Assembly (NCBI GenBank): GCA_946477505.1
Contig: CAMKYP010000051.1
Coordinates: forward strand, 1 to 14,059
Direction of reading: 5' to 3'
Source: an uncultured Dechloromonas sp.
GTDB taxonomy: Bacteria > Pseudomonadota > Gammaproteobacteria > Burkholderiales > Rhodocyclaceae
DNA length: 14,059 nucleotides
Shown here one piece after another: positions 1-7,400 of this stretch; positions within the stretch are counted from its first letter, which is position 1; each line of letters starts with the position of its first letter. The notes below the pieces were generated by a model that saw nothing but the letters and a program-made list of their open reading frames with translations, had not been told where the DNA came from and searched no databases. The translations under genes were made by a program, and so were the position numbers.

Positions 1-276
1 CATCGCTTTTATGACGACCTACCAGTAAATGGCCGGTTGTTCAGAGAGTCCCTAACGCGTCAATTTACAGATGGGTTGGCCGGGTGCTTACGGTTAGTTC
101 GTTAGATTGAACGTAGTGGCTGCCAATGCGAGGGATATCGTATGGATTTATGCCAATTGCAATACTCGCGTATGTCCGTAATTCGCCACACACCTGACGC
201 ACTGTTGGTTGCCCCCCAAGGTCGGCTGTGGCCGACTTCCGGTCCTCGGCCTACACCTAGGGAACATTCAATGGAC
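1..276. other. Gene-poor stretch downstream of the Gp2-type gene
   Basis: I see no supportable gene here. Open frames that cross this stretch have no ribosome binding site and overlap the end of the Gp2-type gene. The only structure seen is a short hairpin, GTCGGC-tgtg-GCCGAC at 221-236, about 40 bp past the Gp2 stop. It has no U-tract on either strand, so it is at best a weak terminator. Confidence 0.4.
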
Positions 277-1428
277 TCAGGGTAGCACTTGAGTCTTTCG
301 TGGGCGCCCAAGTTTTTTTGGCGGCTTGACAGGGAACTCGCCACGTCGAATGGTTTTTATTTTGCGCTTGGAATACAGTCCTTCAGGCGGTCTAAGGCTC
401 ACGAACTGCGTGGATTTGCACAGATAGCCGACCACTCGATGCTTCAGGTTATCGACTAGATTCGTTTCCGAGGCATTGATTACGCCGATACCAAGTTGGC
501 CGCGCTGCTTGTATTTGGCCTTGTTGGCATTTATGTTCCAGTAGTTGCCACGCCCTTTTGTGATGACATCTGCCCAGTATTCACCAATTTTCTGCGCTAG
601 GAGAACGTCTTTTCTGCCATCACGTTTTGAGCCATCGAAGAACAGGATGAGGTGAAAGTGCAGGCCTTTCTGGACCCCATATTCCAGTTTCACGATGAAG
701 CCTCGCTGATCTGCGAAAAGTGAGTTGTGTCGCTGGTTGCTGAAAAACCGTTTTACATCGGCGAGCGCGTCTAGGATGCCGATCTGATCCCTGAATTCCT
801 TCCGGTATTCGAGGTCAATTCGCAAAACTACGAGCCGAGTCCATATCCCAAGAATTGCATCGACGTAAGACGCGTATTCAACCGCACGTTCCTCAGCCTC
901 GCTCCGCCTTTTAAGAGCTCTAGCTTTGGTTTTCTGGGACAGGCAGCGGTCGCGAAGCCTGGCAACAAGCACATTGAACAGTTCAGCCGCCGACGCATTT
1001 CCAAATTGCGGATAGGTCAGGCTGGGTGCGAACCAGATATCGTTCCAGGCGAATGTTTGGCCGTGTAGTCCCATGTCCTTGCAGCAAGCGATGAACACCT
1101 CAATGTGCTCGCTGTAAAGAAGTTGTGGTGGCATGCATTCGACAAGCTTCAGAAACTCCGGAATCTTGGTGAAGTAGCGTTGCGCCAACAACGTAAAGTC
1201 ATAGTCGCCGCCACGATGCGTGCAGGCTCGTGGAACAAAAGGGATCGTTGCATCTGATACCAGTTGATCGAGGAAGCTTTGGAGTTCTTCAAAAAGGACA
1301 GACAAATCCCGTCGCGTCCGTTGATCCAGCACTACTTGCCCAGGCTCCCATCGATTTTCCATGAGATCCTGATAGCTCCACTGGCAAACCTTTTTTTCCC
1401 AAAAAATGTTGTTGTCGTGGTTCGTCAA
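277..1428 (-). CDS. Inovirus Gp2-type (YagK/YfjJ C-terminal domain) HUH-like replication protein
   Basis: This 383-residue protein resembles the Gp2/YagK-YfjJ group found in filamentous phages and P4-like islands, a group related to rolling-circle Rep (HUH) endonucleases. Seen directly: a hydrophobic strand carrying His257-Phe258-His259 in GLHFHLILFFD, the metal-binding HUH signature; a later YLCK motif whose Tyr335 is a candidate nicking tyrosine; a conserved-looking RRGEF at 361-365; and a basic C-terminal tail, KKLGRPRK. The start is TTG at 1428, chosen because GAGGAAG lies 7 nt upstream (1436-1442). The gene is last of four minus-strand genes and 67 bp downstream of a diverged relative. 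By inference it nicks or replicates the element's DNA. Family membership is fairly sure; activity is untested, and the family call rests on motif recognition only. Confidence 0.8.
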   Translation of the reverse strand: MTNHDNNIFWEKKVCQWSYQDLMENRWEPGQVVLDQRTRRDLSVLFEELQSFLDQLVSDATIPFVPRACTHRGGDYDFTLLAQRYFTKIPEFLKLVECMPPQLLYSEHIEVFIACCKDMGLHGQTFAWNDIWFAPSLTYPQFGNASAAELFNVLVARLRDRCLSQKTKARALKRRSEAEERAVEYASYVDAILGIWTRLVVLRIDLEYRKEFRDQIGILDALADVKRFFSNQRHNSLFADQRGFIVKLEYGVQKGLHFHLILFFDGSKRDGRKDVLLAQKIGEYWADVITKGRGNYWNINANKAKYKQRGQLGIGVINASETNLVDNLKHRVVGYLCKSTQFVSLRPPEGLYSKRKIKTIRRGEFPVKPPKKLGRPRKTQVLP

Positions 1429-1455
1429 GGTTTAACTTCCTCGTGCGCAGAGGGA

Positions 1456-1488
1456 AATTGACACCGAGCGTAATGCTCGGTGTCAATT
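1456..1488. terminator. Perfect 14-bp stem-loop between the two Gp2-type genes
   Basis: The arms AATTGACACCGAGC (1456-1469) and GCTCGGTGTCAATT (1475-1488) are perfectly complementary around a 5-nt loop, GTAAT. The hairpin starts 7 nt past the stop of the upstream relative and ends 13 nt before the ribosome binding site of the TTG-start Gp2 gene. On the minus strand it is followed by only a short T run (TTTCCC), so it may be a weak terminator or attenuator, an mRNA stabiliser, or a protein-binding site. The structure is certain; the role is not. Confidence 0.6.
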
Positions 1489-1495
1489 GAATAAT

Positions 1496-2608
1496 TTACG
1501 AGAAGCGGTTGTTCGAAGGCGCATTCGACGCTTGCATGTGATTCCCGCCGAATTCACCACGACCAAGGTTGGTAAGCGGCTCTTGCTCAAGTTCAGACAG
1601 CGATTTAGTGCTTGGCAGTTCGCTCACACCAAAATGGGGAAACTTCTCGTCCGGAATCAGCCGAAGATACTGTGCCGCTGCCTTGGCACATTTAATTTCT
1701 TGGAGAAGCTCATCGGCATTGCGGAAACAGTCAGGTAATACGTAGTCAAGACCTGCACCTTTCGTACTTGCTTGCCATTCCTGGAGCACATAGCTTCCGT
1801 TGAGTGTGTGGATAGGCGTCATTTCTGGATCAAACAACAGAACGAGGTTGTAGCGGTAACCTGCCTCGGACAGGAAGTGCCTAGTCCACGTAAACCCGAC
1901 AGACTTACCAAACCAAGGATCGCCTTTCAACGCCTCGATCAATTCCTGAAGGTGCTCAGCCGAGTCCTTCAACCGTACTTTCCCCGCGTAATCTTGCGAG
2001 TACATCAAGGCGATACTCAATCCGAAGAGCCCTGGATGGTGCTCTTTCAGCCGATCTACGAGCTTGGTCTTGGCGTTGTAAGCCTGTTGAGCTTCCTTTT
2101 TGCGCTGTGAGCGTTCAGATTGACGGAGGGTGCGGCCAGTGGCCTCGCGAAGTCGAATGAGAAAGGCGTTTAACAACTCCCCTTCCATTACCCCCTGAGC
2201 ATTCATCGGAAGCATAGGGTCACCTCGAAAACTTGGAGTCGAGCCGAAAATGCGCAGCGTGACATCTTTCCAGACCTCAAGTGGCTGGCTTAGTTGGTGA
2301 CGTGGTAGGCTCGTGAAACGGTGCGGCTGGAGAAGCGAGCGATACAGCGCATCTCCAATGGGGGTGACTCCCAAACAGTTTTTCCCGTGAATCGTCGTCT
2401 CGAATTTGACAGCCTCTTGTACTGATTTCGCGAGATGTTCGACGAGGTTGTGAATCCGGACCATGGTTTGAATGACTTCGGTTGAGCCAATGTCGCGGCT
2501 GAACATGAGGTAATTGCTGTGGTACTCGTTTTTAACCGGGTAAGTGAAATTTCCAGCGATGTGCTGAACGATATCCTGATCCGTCAGGTTGTATTGCGAA
2601 AAATACAT
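1496..2608 (-). CDS. Diverged Gp2-type relative lacking the HUH histidines
   Basis: This 370-residue protein has no obvious separate function but aligns by eye with its neighbour, the Gp2-type protein. Shared blocks: ELLNAFLIRLRE (about 144-155) against ELFNVLVARLRD; a strand GYRYNLVLLFD (250-260) against GLHFHLILFFD; a tyrosine in QYLRL (Tyr314) against GYLCK; and GRGEF (349-353) against RRGEF. The His-Phe-His of the neighbour is Arg-Tyr-Asn here, so metal binding should be lost while the candidate tyrosine remains. ATG at 2608 is preferred over an ATG 11 codons upstream because AAGGGG sits 6 nt before it and overlaps the TAA of the preceding ORF. It may be a regulator, a partner subunit or a decaying duplicate. 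The reading frame is intact over its full length, which argues against a pseudogene. Confidence 0.72.
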   Translation of the reverse strand: MYFSQYNLTDQDIVQHIAGNFTYPVKNEYHSNYLMFSRDIGSTEVIQTMVRIHNLVEHLAKSVQEAVKFETTIHGKNCLGVTPIGDALYRSLLQPHRFTSLPRHQLSQPLEVWKDVTLRIFGSTPSFRGDPMLPMNAQGVMEGELLNAFLIRLREATGRTLRQSERSQRKKEAQQAYNAKTKLVDRLKEHHPGLFGLSIALMYSQDYAGKVRLKDSAEHLQELIEALKGDPWFGKSVGFTWTRHFLSEAGYRYNLVLLFDPEMTPIHTLNGSYVLQEWQASTKGAGLDYVLPDCFRNADELLQEIKCAKAAAQYLRLIPDEKFPHFGVSELPSTKSLSELEQEPLTNLGRGEFGGNHMQASNAPSNNRFS

Positions 2609-2618
2609 GTTGTTCCCC

Positions 2619-3194
2619 TTAACCCTGAACCAAGTAATCAAATTGAGTGATGGTGTTGCTAATGATTAACTGCGTTAACAACAACTGTTTACAACCCCAG
2701 AAATCACCTGACGTGTATTCCCCTACCGAGCCGGTACGGCCGAAAAATTGAACGTCCTGCCGAGATGGTATTTTGAAGAAATGGCCATGTACGGACTTAT
2801 CGTTTTTGGCACCACTTTCCTGCTTGGGCGGAGCAAAAATCCCCGCCAGATACCCCCAAAAATTCGTTGGCGGTCGACACGGAAATACATCCTTTGAAAA
2901 GCCTGCGAAATGGAACTCCACCGCTAACTCAGTACATCCTTTTTGGAGGGGATTTTGCTTCGGAATTTGCTTGATATTTCGGCAGCCTTCCAATGTGCTG
3001 GTGAAGTGCTTCTGGATGTACTGATGCCCGCCCAAGCGCGTCGTGCCGGGTGAGGCCGTCAAAGAGTGATCGTTGCGCTCTGGACGAGCAGAGTTGCGAC
3101 CGTAGTTGGCGACCTGTGTATGAGGTTGTGTGCGTTCTGCCTGCCCACAAAGCAGGCTGACGGCCAGTTCGCCGTAAAGTGATTTCATTTCCAT
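2619..3194 (-). CDS. Hypothetical protein, 191 residues, in the alpA-gp2 gene string
   Basis: I do not recognise this ORF. Two points support it: an AAGGAA 8 nt before the ATG at 3194, and a TAA stop that is itself part of the ribosome binding site of the next gene, which starts 10 nt later. The frame is open for 191 codons. The product starts MEMKSLYGELAVSLLCG and is polar, Gly/Ser/Thr- and aromatic-rich, with four or five scattered cysteines and no clear signal peptide, membrane segment or domain. The composition is unusual, and a competing 118-codon ORF overlaps its 5' half in another frame (3285-2929), so the stretch could be partly noncoding. P4-like islands often carry an Ash/Icd-type small gene next to alpA; I cannot confirm that here. 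Confidence 0.4.
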   Translation of the reverse strand: MEMKSLYGELAVSLLCGQAERTQPHTQVANYGRNSARPERNDHSLTASPGTTRLGGHQYIQKHFTSTLEGCRNIKQIPKQNPLQKGCTELAVEFHFAGFSKDVFPCRPPTNFWGYLAGIFAPPKQESGAKNDKSVHGHFFKIPSRQDVQFFGRTGSVGEYTSGDFWGCKQLLLTQLIISNTITQFDYLVQG

Positions 3195-3309
3195 TGTGTG
3201 ATTCCTTTGAGTTGGCTTGCCCAGAGGGGCAGACATACTGGTTGCCGAACCAGCGAAGAGCCGGCTCGGCAAATCCTTGAGACAAGTTGTTTGTCGAAGG
3301 GGTGACTGC

Positions 3310-3522
3310 CTAGGTACGCTTGGACTCTAGCCAGGCGATCAACTCATGTTCGAACCAGCCCACAGACCTGGGGCCGAGACGAACCCGGCGTGGGCAAGAC
3401 TCGTCGTGCCTGGGGGAAGTCGGGTTGATCCAATCGAACCAAGTCGACCGGGAAACGCCCACAAGTTGCAGGCATTCCCGCAGGCGCAGGATGCGCTTAC
3501 GTGGAGCTTCGGGGTTTTTCAT
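3310..3522 (-). CDS. AlpA-type (MerR-like HTH) phage/island regulator
   Basis: This 70-residue protein fits the Phage_AlpA family of small winged-helix DNA-binding proteins, which control excision or gene expression of P4-like elements. Seen: a helix-turn-helix in ILRLRECLQLVGVSRSTWFDWI (11-32), then a Pro/Arg-rich wing RRVRLGPRSVGW (45-56), and a closing amphipathic helix FEHELIAWLESKR. The RLGPRSVGW-type wing and the WLESK end are classic for the family. ATG at 3522 is chosen because AAGG lies 6 nt upstream; a GTG seven codons earlier is the alternative. It is the first gene of the minus-strand string, and its upstream region holds two CTAT-N4-ATAG dyads that could be its own operator sites. 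Confidence 0.85.
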   Translation of the reverse strand: MKNPEAPRKRILRLRECLQLVGVSRSTWFDWINPTSPRHDESCPRRVRLGPRSVGWFEHELIAWLESKRT

Positions 3523-3597
3523 GCTTAACCTTATCCTTCGCACACCTACTCTGAAGTGTTTGTAGATGTGCGTTGGCGTTGTTCAGGTATGACAGAC

Positions 3598-3614
3598 GCC
3601 GGCTATTCGGATAG
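3598..3614. promoter_or_regulatory. Operator-like dyad, copy 1 (CTAT-N4-ATAG)
   Basis: GCCGGCTATTCGGATAG contains the dyad CTAT-TCGG-ATAG at 3603-3614. It matches the second copy at 3651-3667 in 14 of 17 positions. It lies about 80 bp upstream of the alpA start. A half-site GGATAG follows at 3621-3626. Confidence 0.45.
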
Positions 3615-3650
3615 AAAAAAGGATAGTTGTTGCCTGCGTAATCAACCTGA

Positions 3651-3667
3651 GCAGGCTATTTTGATAG
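3651..3667. promoter_or_regulatory. Operator-like dyad, copy 2 (CTAT-N4-ATAG)
   Basis: GCAGGCTATTTTGATAG contains CTAT-TTTG-ATAG at 3656-3667. It is exactly 53 bp from copy 1, about five helical turns, so two bound proteins would face the same side of the DNA. This suits a cooperative repressor such as the neighbouring AlpA-type protein; that link is an inference. Confidence 0.45.
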
Positions 3668-3724
3668 CATGAATAGCGTTCCCCGCGTGTAGGGAACATA
3701 GGGAATCAATGTGTGAACCCATTA

Positions 3725-3822
3725 ACCGAAACGGGAAAACGCCAGCTTGCGTTTGATAGTACCGTTCAATGGGTTATGTCGTGCGCACGACGCAAGTCAA
3801 ATTCTAAATGGTCCGTTTCGGT
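3725..3822. repeat. Nested inverted repeats around a 14-bp palindrome
   Basis: Outer arms ACCGAAACGG (3725-3734) and CCGTTTCGGT (3813-3822) are perfectly complementary. Inside them CTTGCG (3746-3751) pairs with CGCAAG (3791-3796). The inner region holds GTCGTGCGCACGAC (3778-3791), a perfect 14-bp palindrome that shares one base with the inner arm. Alternatives are a structured RNA, a replication origin for the HUH-type protein, or a recombinase arm-binding region. The symmetry is seen directly; the function is unknown. Confidence 0.5.
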
Positions 3823-3996
3823 CTGAAAAGGCCTTCGAGAGAGGTGCCATGAAAAACTTCACACTTTTATTGGTGTCAGGCAAATAGTATGATCGGATCG
3901 CGATCCCGTTTAGTGCTCCGTTCCTTTAGCTGGGGCTGGTGTTGAACCACTTGGCTCATGTGGATTGTGGCTGTCGCCTGACTGCAACAAGATCAG

Positions 3997-4019
3997 AAAC
4001 GGGTAACAAAACGGGTAAC
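3997..4019 (+). repeat. Tandem 11-bp repeat AAACGGGTAAC, two copies
   Basis: AAACGGGTAAC occurs at 3997-4007 and 4009-4019, with one A between, giving a 12-bp period. A partial copy (AAACGGGAAAAC) is at 3729-3740. Short tandem sites near an element end could be iterons or recombinase arm sites. Two copies are too few to be sure. Confidence 0.4.
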
Positions 4020-4096
4020 CGCCGCGTGCAAAGCTAGAATTTTCACCATTTGGCAAAGGTCTTGGGTGCCTATTTCGGTTCTGCCCATCTAATACG

Positions 4097-4125
4097 AAAG
4101 CCCGCTGATTCGTCAGCGGGCTTTT
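4097..4125 (+). terminator. Strong rho-independent terminator with no visible gene upstream
   Basis: The stem GCCCGCTGA (4100-4108) pairs with TCAGCGGGC (4113-4121) around a TTCG loop and is followed by TTTT; flanking AAA/TTT extend the stem. It points along the plus strand, yet no plus-strand gene precedes it. The minus-strand phytochrome gene stops about 290 bp away. It probably served a chromosomal gene now separated by the inserted element. Confidence 0.75.
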
Positions 4126-4415
4126 CCGTTTACGCCCTCGAAAATGCCTTGGTGTACTGAAGTGGCTCCGGGACGAATCTCTATCTTATTGTCATCGGAA
4201 CAGGCTGGGCTTTGTGCTTTCTGGTGTGCTCAAACACCAACCAAGCCAGAAAAAATACCTATTCCGCGGCAGCATCCGAGGTGCAAAAGGGGCAACTTCA
4301 CTCGCATCAAACCGTTACTGCCGCTTGCCAGGGGGGCATTAACTGCCCCGGCTTTCCTCGATACGCTGCAGCGGGTGGAAATACGGCTTCTGTAACTTGT
4401 CTGGAGCGGTGTCGT
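4126..4415. other. Intergenic stretch past the phytochrome gene
   Basis: No gene can be supported; short plus-strand frames here lack ribosome binding sites and run into the antisense of the phytochrome gene. A small hairpin, GGGGCA-ttaac-TGCCCC (4333-4349), lies 67 bp past the phytochrome stop. It lacks a U-tract, so it is only a possible weak terminator for that minus-strand operon. Confidence 0.4.
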
Positions 4416-7400
4416 TTACTTGGAAGTACGTGCCTTCGGACGGTTTTCGGGGTGTTCCAGCCAATTCACCAGTTCGCTGGCGCTCATCGGATGGGCAAAG
4501 AAATAGCCCTGAATATTGCTGACGCCTTCTTGCTTGAGAAAGTCGACCTGTTCTTTTGTCTCGACCCCTTCGGCAATGATGCCTACGTTGAAACTGGACC
4601 CCAGGGCAAGAATGGCGCGGATGATTGCGATATCGGCCGGGTTGGCGGGAATGCCATCGACGAAGGATTTGTCGATCTTGAAGCAGTTGATCGGGAAGAG
4701 CTTGATGTGCGATAGCGATGAATAACCGGTGCCGAAATCGTCTACCGCCAGTTGTACTCCGAGTTTGCGCAGGTCGCTGGTGATTTGGCGTGCGATATCA
4801 CCGGATTCGAGCGCACCTTCTGTGATTTCAAGTTCGAGGCGCGAAGGATCGATGGGGTAGCGCCGGAGCGTTTCGGCAACATCAGCCACGAACGATGCCT
4901 TCAATTGGCATGGTGCGACGTTAACCGACACTTTGGGGATGAAGGCTCCCAGTGTTTCCCAACTCAGCAGCTGGCGGCAGGCTTCGTTTAGCGCCCAGAA
5001 GCCTAATTCGCCGACGAGGGCCAGTTCTTCAAGCGTTGCCAGGAAATGCGATGGCGGCAAGATGCCGCGCGTTGGATGGTTCCAGCGGGCCAGTGCTTCG
5101 ACGCCAGTCAGGGCGCCGGTGTTGGGATCGACCTGGGGCTGGTAATACAGGACGAACTGTTGCTCATCCAGCGCGTGCCGCAATTCGCTGGTCATCATCA
5201 ATTTTGAGCTCAAATCCTTCGACATCTCCTCCGAATAGAACTCAAGGCAATGCCCGCCGCGTTGTTTCGCGCCATACATGGCGGTATCGGCAGCCGTGAT
5301 CAGTTCCTGCGGCCGGGTCCCGTCGTTCGGAAACAGCGAAACGCCGATGCTGGCAGTGGGGATCAGTTCGTGCCCGGCAAGGTGTATGGGTTCGGCCAGG
5401 CGGGCCAGCAGGCGGGCGATGGTGTCGCTGACCATGCGCGGATTGGTCATGCCCTCCATGGCCATGACGAACTCGTCACCTCCCCAGCGGCCCAGCAAGT
5501 CCTGTTTTCGGCTTACGCCTTGCAGCCGCTCGGCAAGCAGCTTCAGGTACTGGTCGCCAATGGCATGCCCCAGCGTATCGTTGATGATCTTGAACCGGTC
5601 GAGGTCAATGAACACCACCGTGCAGCCTGTCCCGTGACGTTTGCAGTGCTGGAGGCGGTTGTCCAGGCGTTCCGTGAAGTTCATCCGGTTCGGCAGGCCG
5701 GTCAGGGAGTCGTGGTTGGCCATGTAGAACAGGCGCTCTTCGGCCTTTTTGGCCTTGGAGATGTCCGAGAACACCGATACATAGCTCTGGACCTTGCCGT
5801 TATTGTCGAGTACGGCCGAGATGCTGCCCCATTGGGGATAGATTTCGCCGTTCTTGCGTCGATTCCAGATTTCGCCTACCCACCGATTCTTTTCATTGAG
5901 CAGTTGCCAGAGTTGCTCGTAAAAATGCGGTGTATGGACCCCGGATTTCAGCAGGCGCGGTGTCTGGCCGATTGACTCTTCTGCGGAATACCCGGTGATT
6001 TCGGTAAAGGCGCGATTGACGGTGGTGATTCGTCCGGTGGAGTCGGTCACCATGACGGCCTCAAGCGCTTCCTCGAACATGACTTCAGCCGCAAAATTCT
6101 GTACCGACGGCGACTTCTGAAGCTTCTCGCTGAACACCACCACGCAGCCCTTGATGCGGCCGCTGTCGAGCAGCGGCGTGCAGATGTATTGCAACGTGAG
6201 GGGCGGGCGATCATCGCCATCGACAATGAGCCGAGTGCCCTGGCGGGTTTCTCCGTCATGCAGCGTTGCGATGAATGGACAATCAGCGTGCAGCGCCGAG
6301 ATCGGCTTACCCGATGTTGCCGGGCAAAACACCGTACAGCAAAACTTGCCGATCATTTCATCGTCGTTGCCGAGAATCTTGGCCGCCGTTTCGTTGGCAT
6401 AGATGACATGCGCTGCTTCGTCGAGGCTGACGACACCTTCGCCGGCCGCCGCGAGAATTTGCGAATTGCGCCGATGTACTTCCTCGATTGCCAGTTGATA
6501 GTTGTAGCGTTGAGTGACGTTGCGGGCGTTGATCAGGATTTCTTGCTCGCCATGGGCGCCCAGCGTGTTTTTGAGGGCAATTTCGATCCACAGCGGCAAT
6601 CCGTCGACGTGCCGCCCCTGCATAACCTTGGTACTCACCGTGCCCAGGGTTTGCAGTGAGTCGAGCAGGTTGTGGATCGTCTCGCTGCTTTCATTGAACA
6701 CATCGCACAGATTCATGCCGATCAGGCTTTGGCTGTCGTGCCCGAACAGTTCTTGGCAGGCCGGGGAGGCGAAGCAGAAACTGCCGTCGAGGCGCAGGCG
6801 GGCAATCATGTCCGTCGAATTCTCGGCCAAGAGGCGGTAGCTTTCCTCGCTGTGCTTCAGTGCCTTTTGCGCCAGGACCTCGATCAGCGCGAGCGACAGG
6901 GAGTTGGCTGCATCGATCTCTACCTGCGACCAGGGCAGGGATTTGTCATGGTAGGTCTGGATCCAGGTGTCGAAAGACTTGCGTGGCGAGATGCGTACGC
7001 CATCGGCATCGCGGATTACCCGCTTGTGCGGATTGCCGGCCCAGCGCAGCGTACGCAGGATGCCCGGCCGGAACCAGATGACGAAATCGTTCATCTTTTG
7101 GTCCAGCGGGGCAACCAGAATGCCACTCGCCGTCTCGACCGATTCGCCAGGTGCCGCCTCATCGTCGAGCAATTCGGCGACATTGTCGGTGCAGAAAACG
7201 GGGGCGACAGGGTGGCGCTTGAGCTTGGCGACCAAGCGGTCGATGATCGGTTCGGACGGAACGTTGCCAAGCCGGTGGCGTTTGCCGTCGATCGTGACGA
7301 TGGCGCCTTCGGAACGAACCAGGCTCAGGAGCTGGTTCTTGAGCAGCACGATGACCGATTCCAGATCGTCCGACGCGCGGATCAACTTGGTCAGTTCGTA

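Larger units (their letters stand above)
1..4095. mobile_element. Accessory island, left part only (AlpA / Gp2-type element)
   Basis: This segment holds an AlpA-type regulator and a Gp2/YagK-YfjJ-type protein with a diverged relative, all on the minus strand. Such genes are typical of P4-like and inovirus-derived integrated elements. It is visibly more AT-rich than the chromosomal genes to its right, and it ends near an orphan plus-strand terminator at 4097-4125. No integrase or structural phage gene is visible, so the element either continues left of the window or is a remnant. The right boundary is inferred; I found no matching direct repeat at the left because the other end is missing. Confidence 0.55.
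3523..4096. promoter_or_regulatory. Dyad-rich noncoding region upstream of alpA
   Basis: No convincing gene lies in these 574 bp. It carries several repeats listed separately: twin CTAT-N4-ATAG dyads, a 10-bp inverted repeat enclosing a 6-bp one and a 14-bp palindrome, and a tandem AAACGGGTAAC. There are also small dyads such as GTTCCC-N8-GGGAAC at 3678-3697 and GCCTGC-N13-GCAGGC at 3632-3656. Position upstream of alpA and close to the chromosome junction suggests a mix of operator, origin and attachment functions. This is an inference from position and symmetry. Confidence 0.5.

Noticed and set aside
102..344. 80-codon minus-strand frame at the left end
   Set aside because: It starts inside the Gp2-type gene in another frame, has no ribosome binding site, and its composition is not protein-like.
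3678..3705. Sequence resembling a single type I-E CRISPR repeat (GTTCCCCGCG followed by a short dyad)
   Set aside because: Only one copy exists, with no second repeat or spacer at the expected spacing, and the 3' half does not fit. It is better seen as a small dyad.
3849..3887. Twelve-codon ORF beginning MKNFTLLLVSG after GAGAGG
   Set aside because: Too short and without other support; it may be a chance frame or a truncated remnant.
3930..4037. Short plus-strand frame ending SETGNKTGNRRVQS, like the tail of some integrases
   Set aside because: It is only about 36 codons, has a stop just upstream and no catalytic residues, so it cannot be separated from chance.
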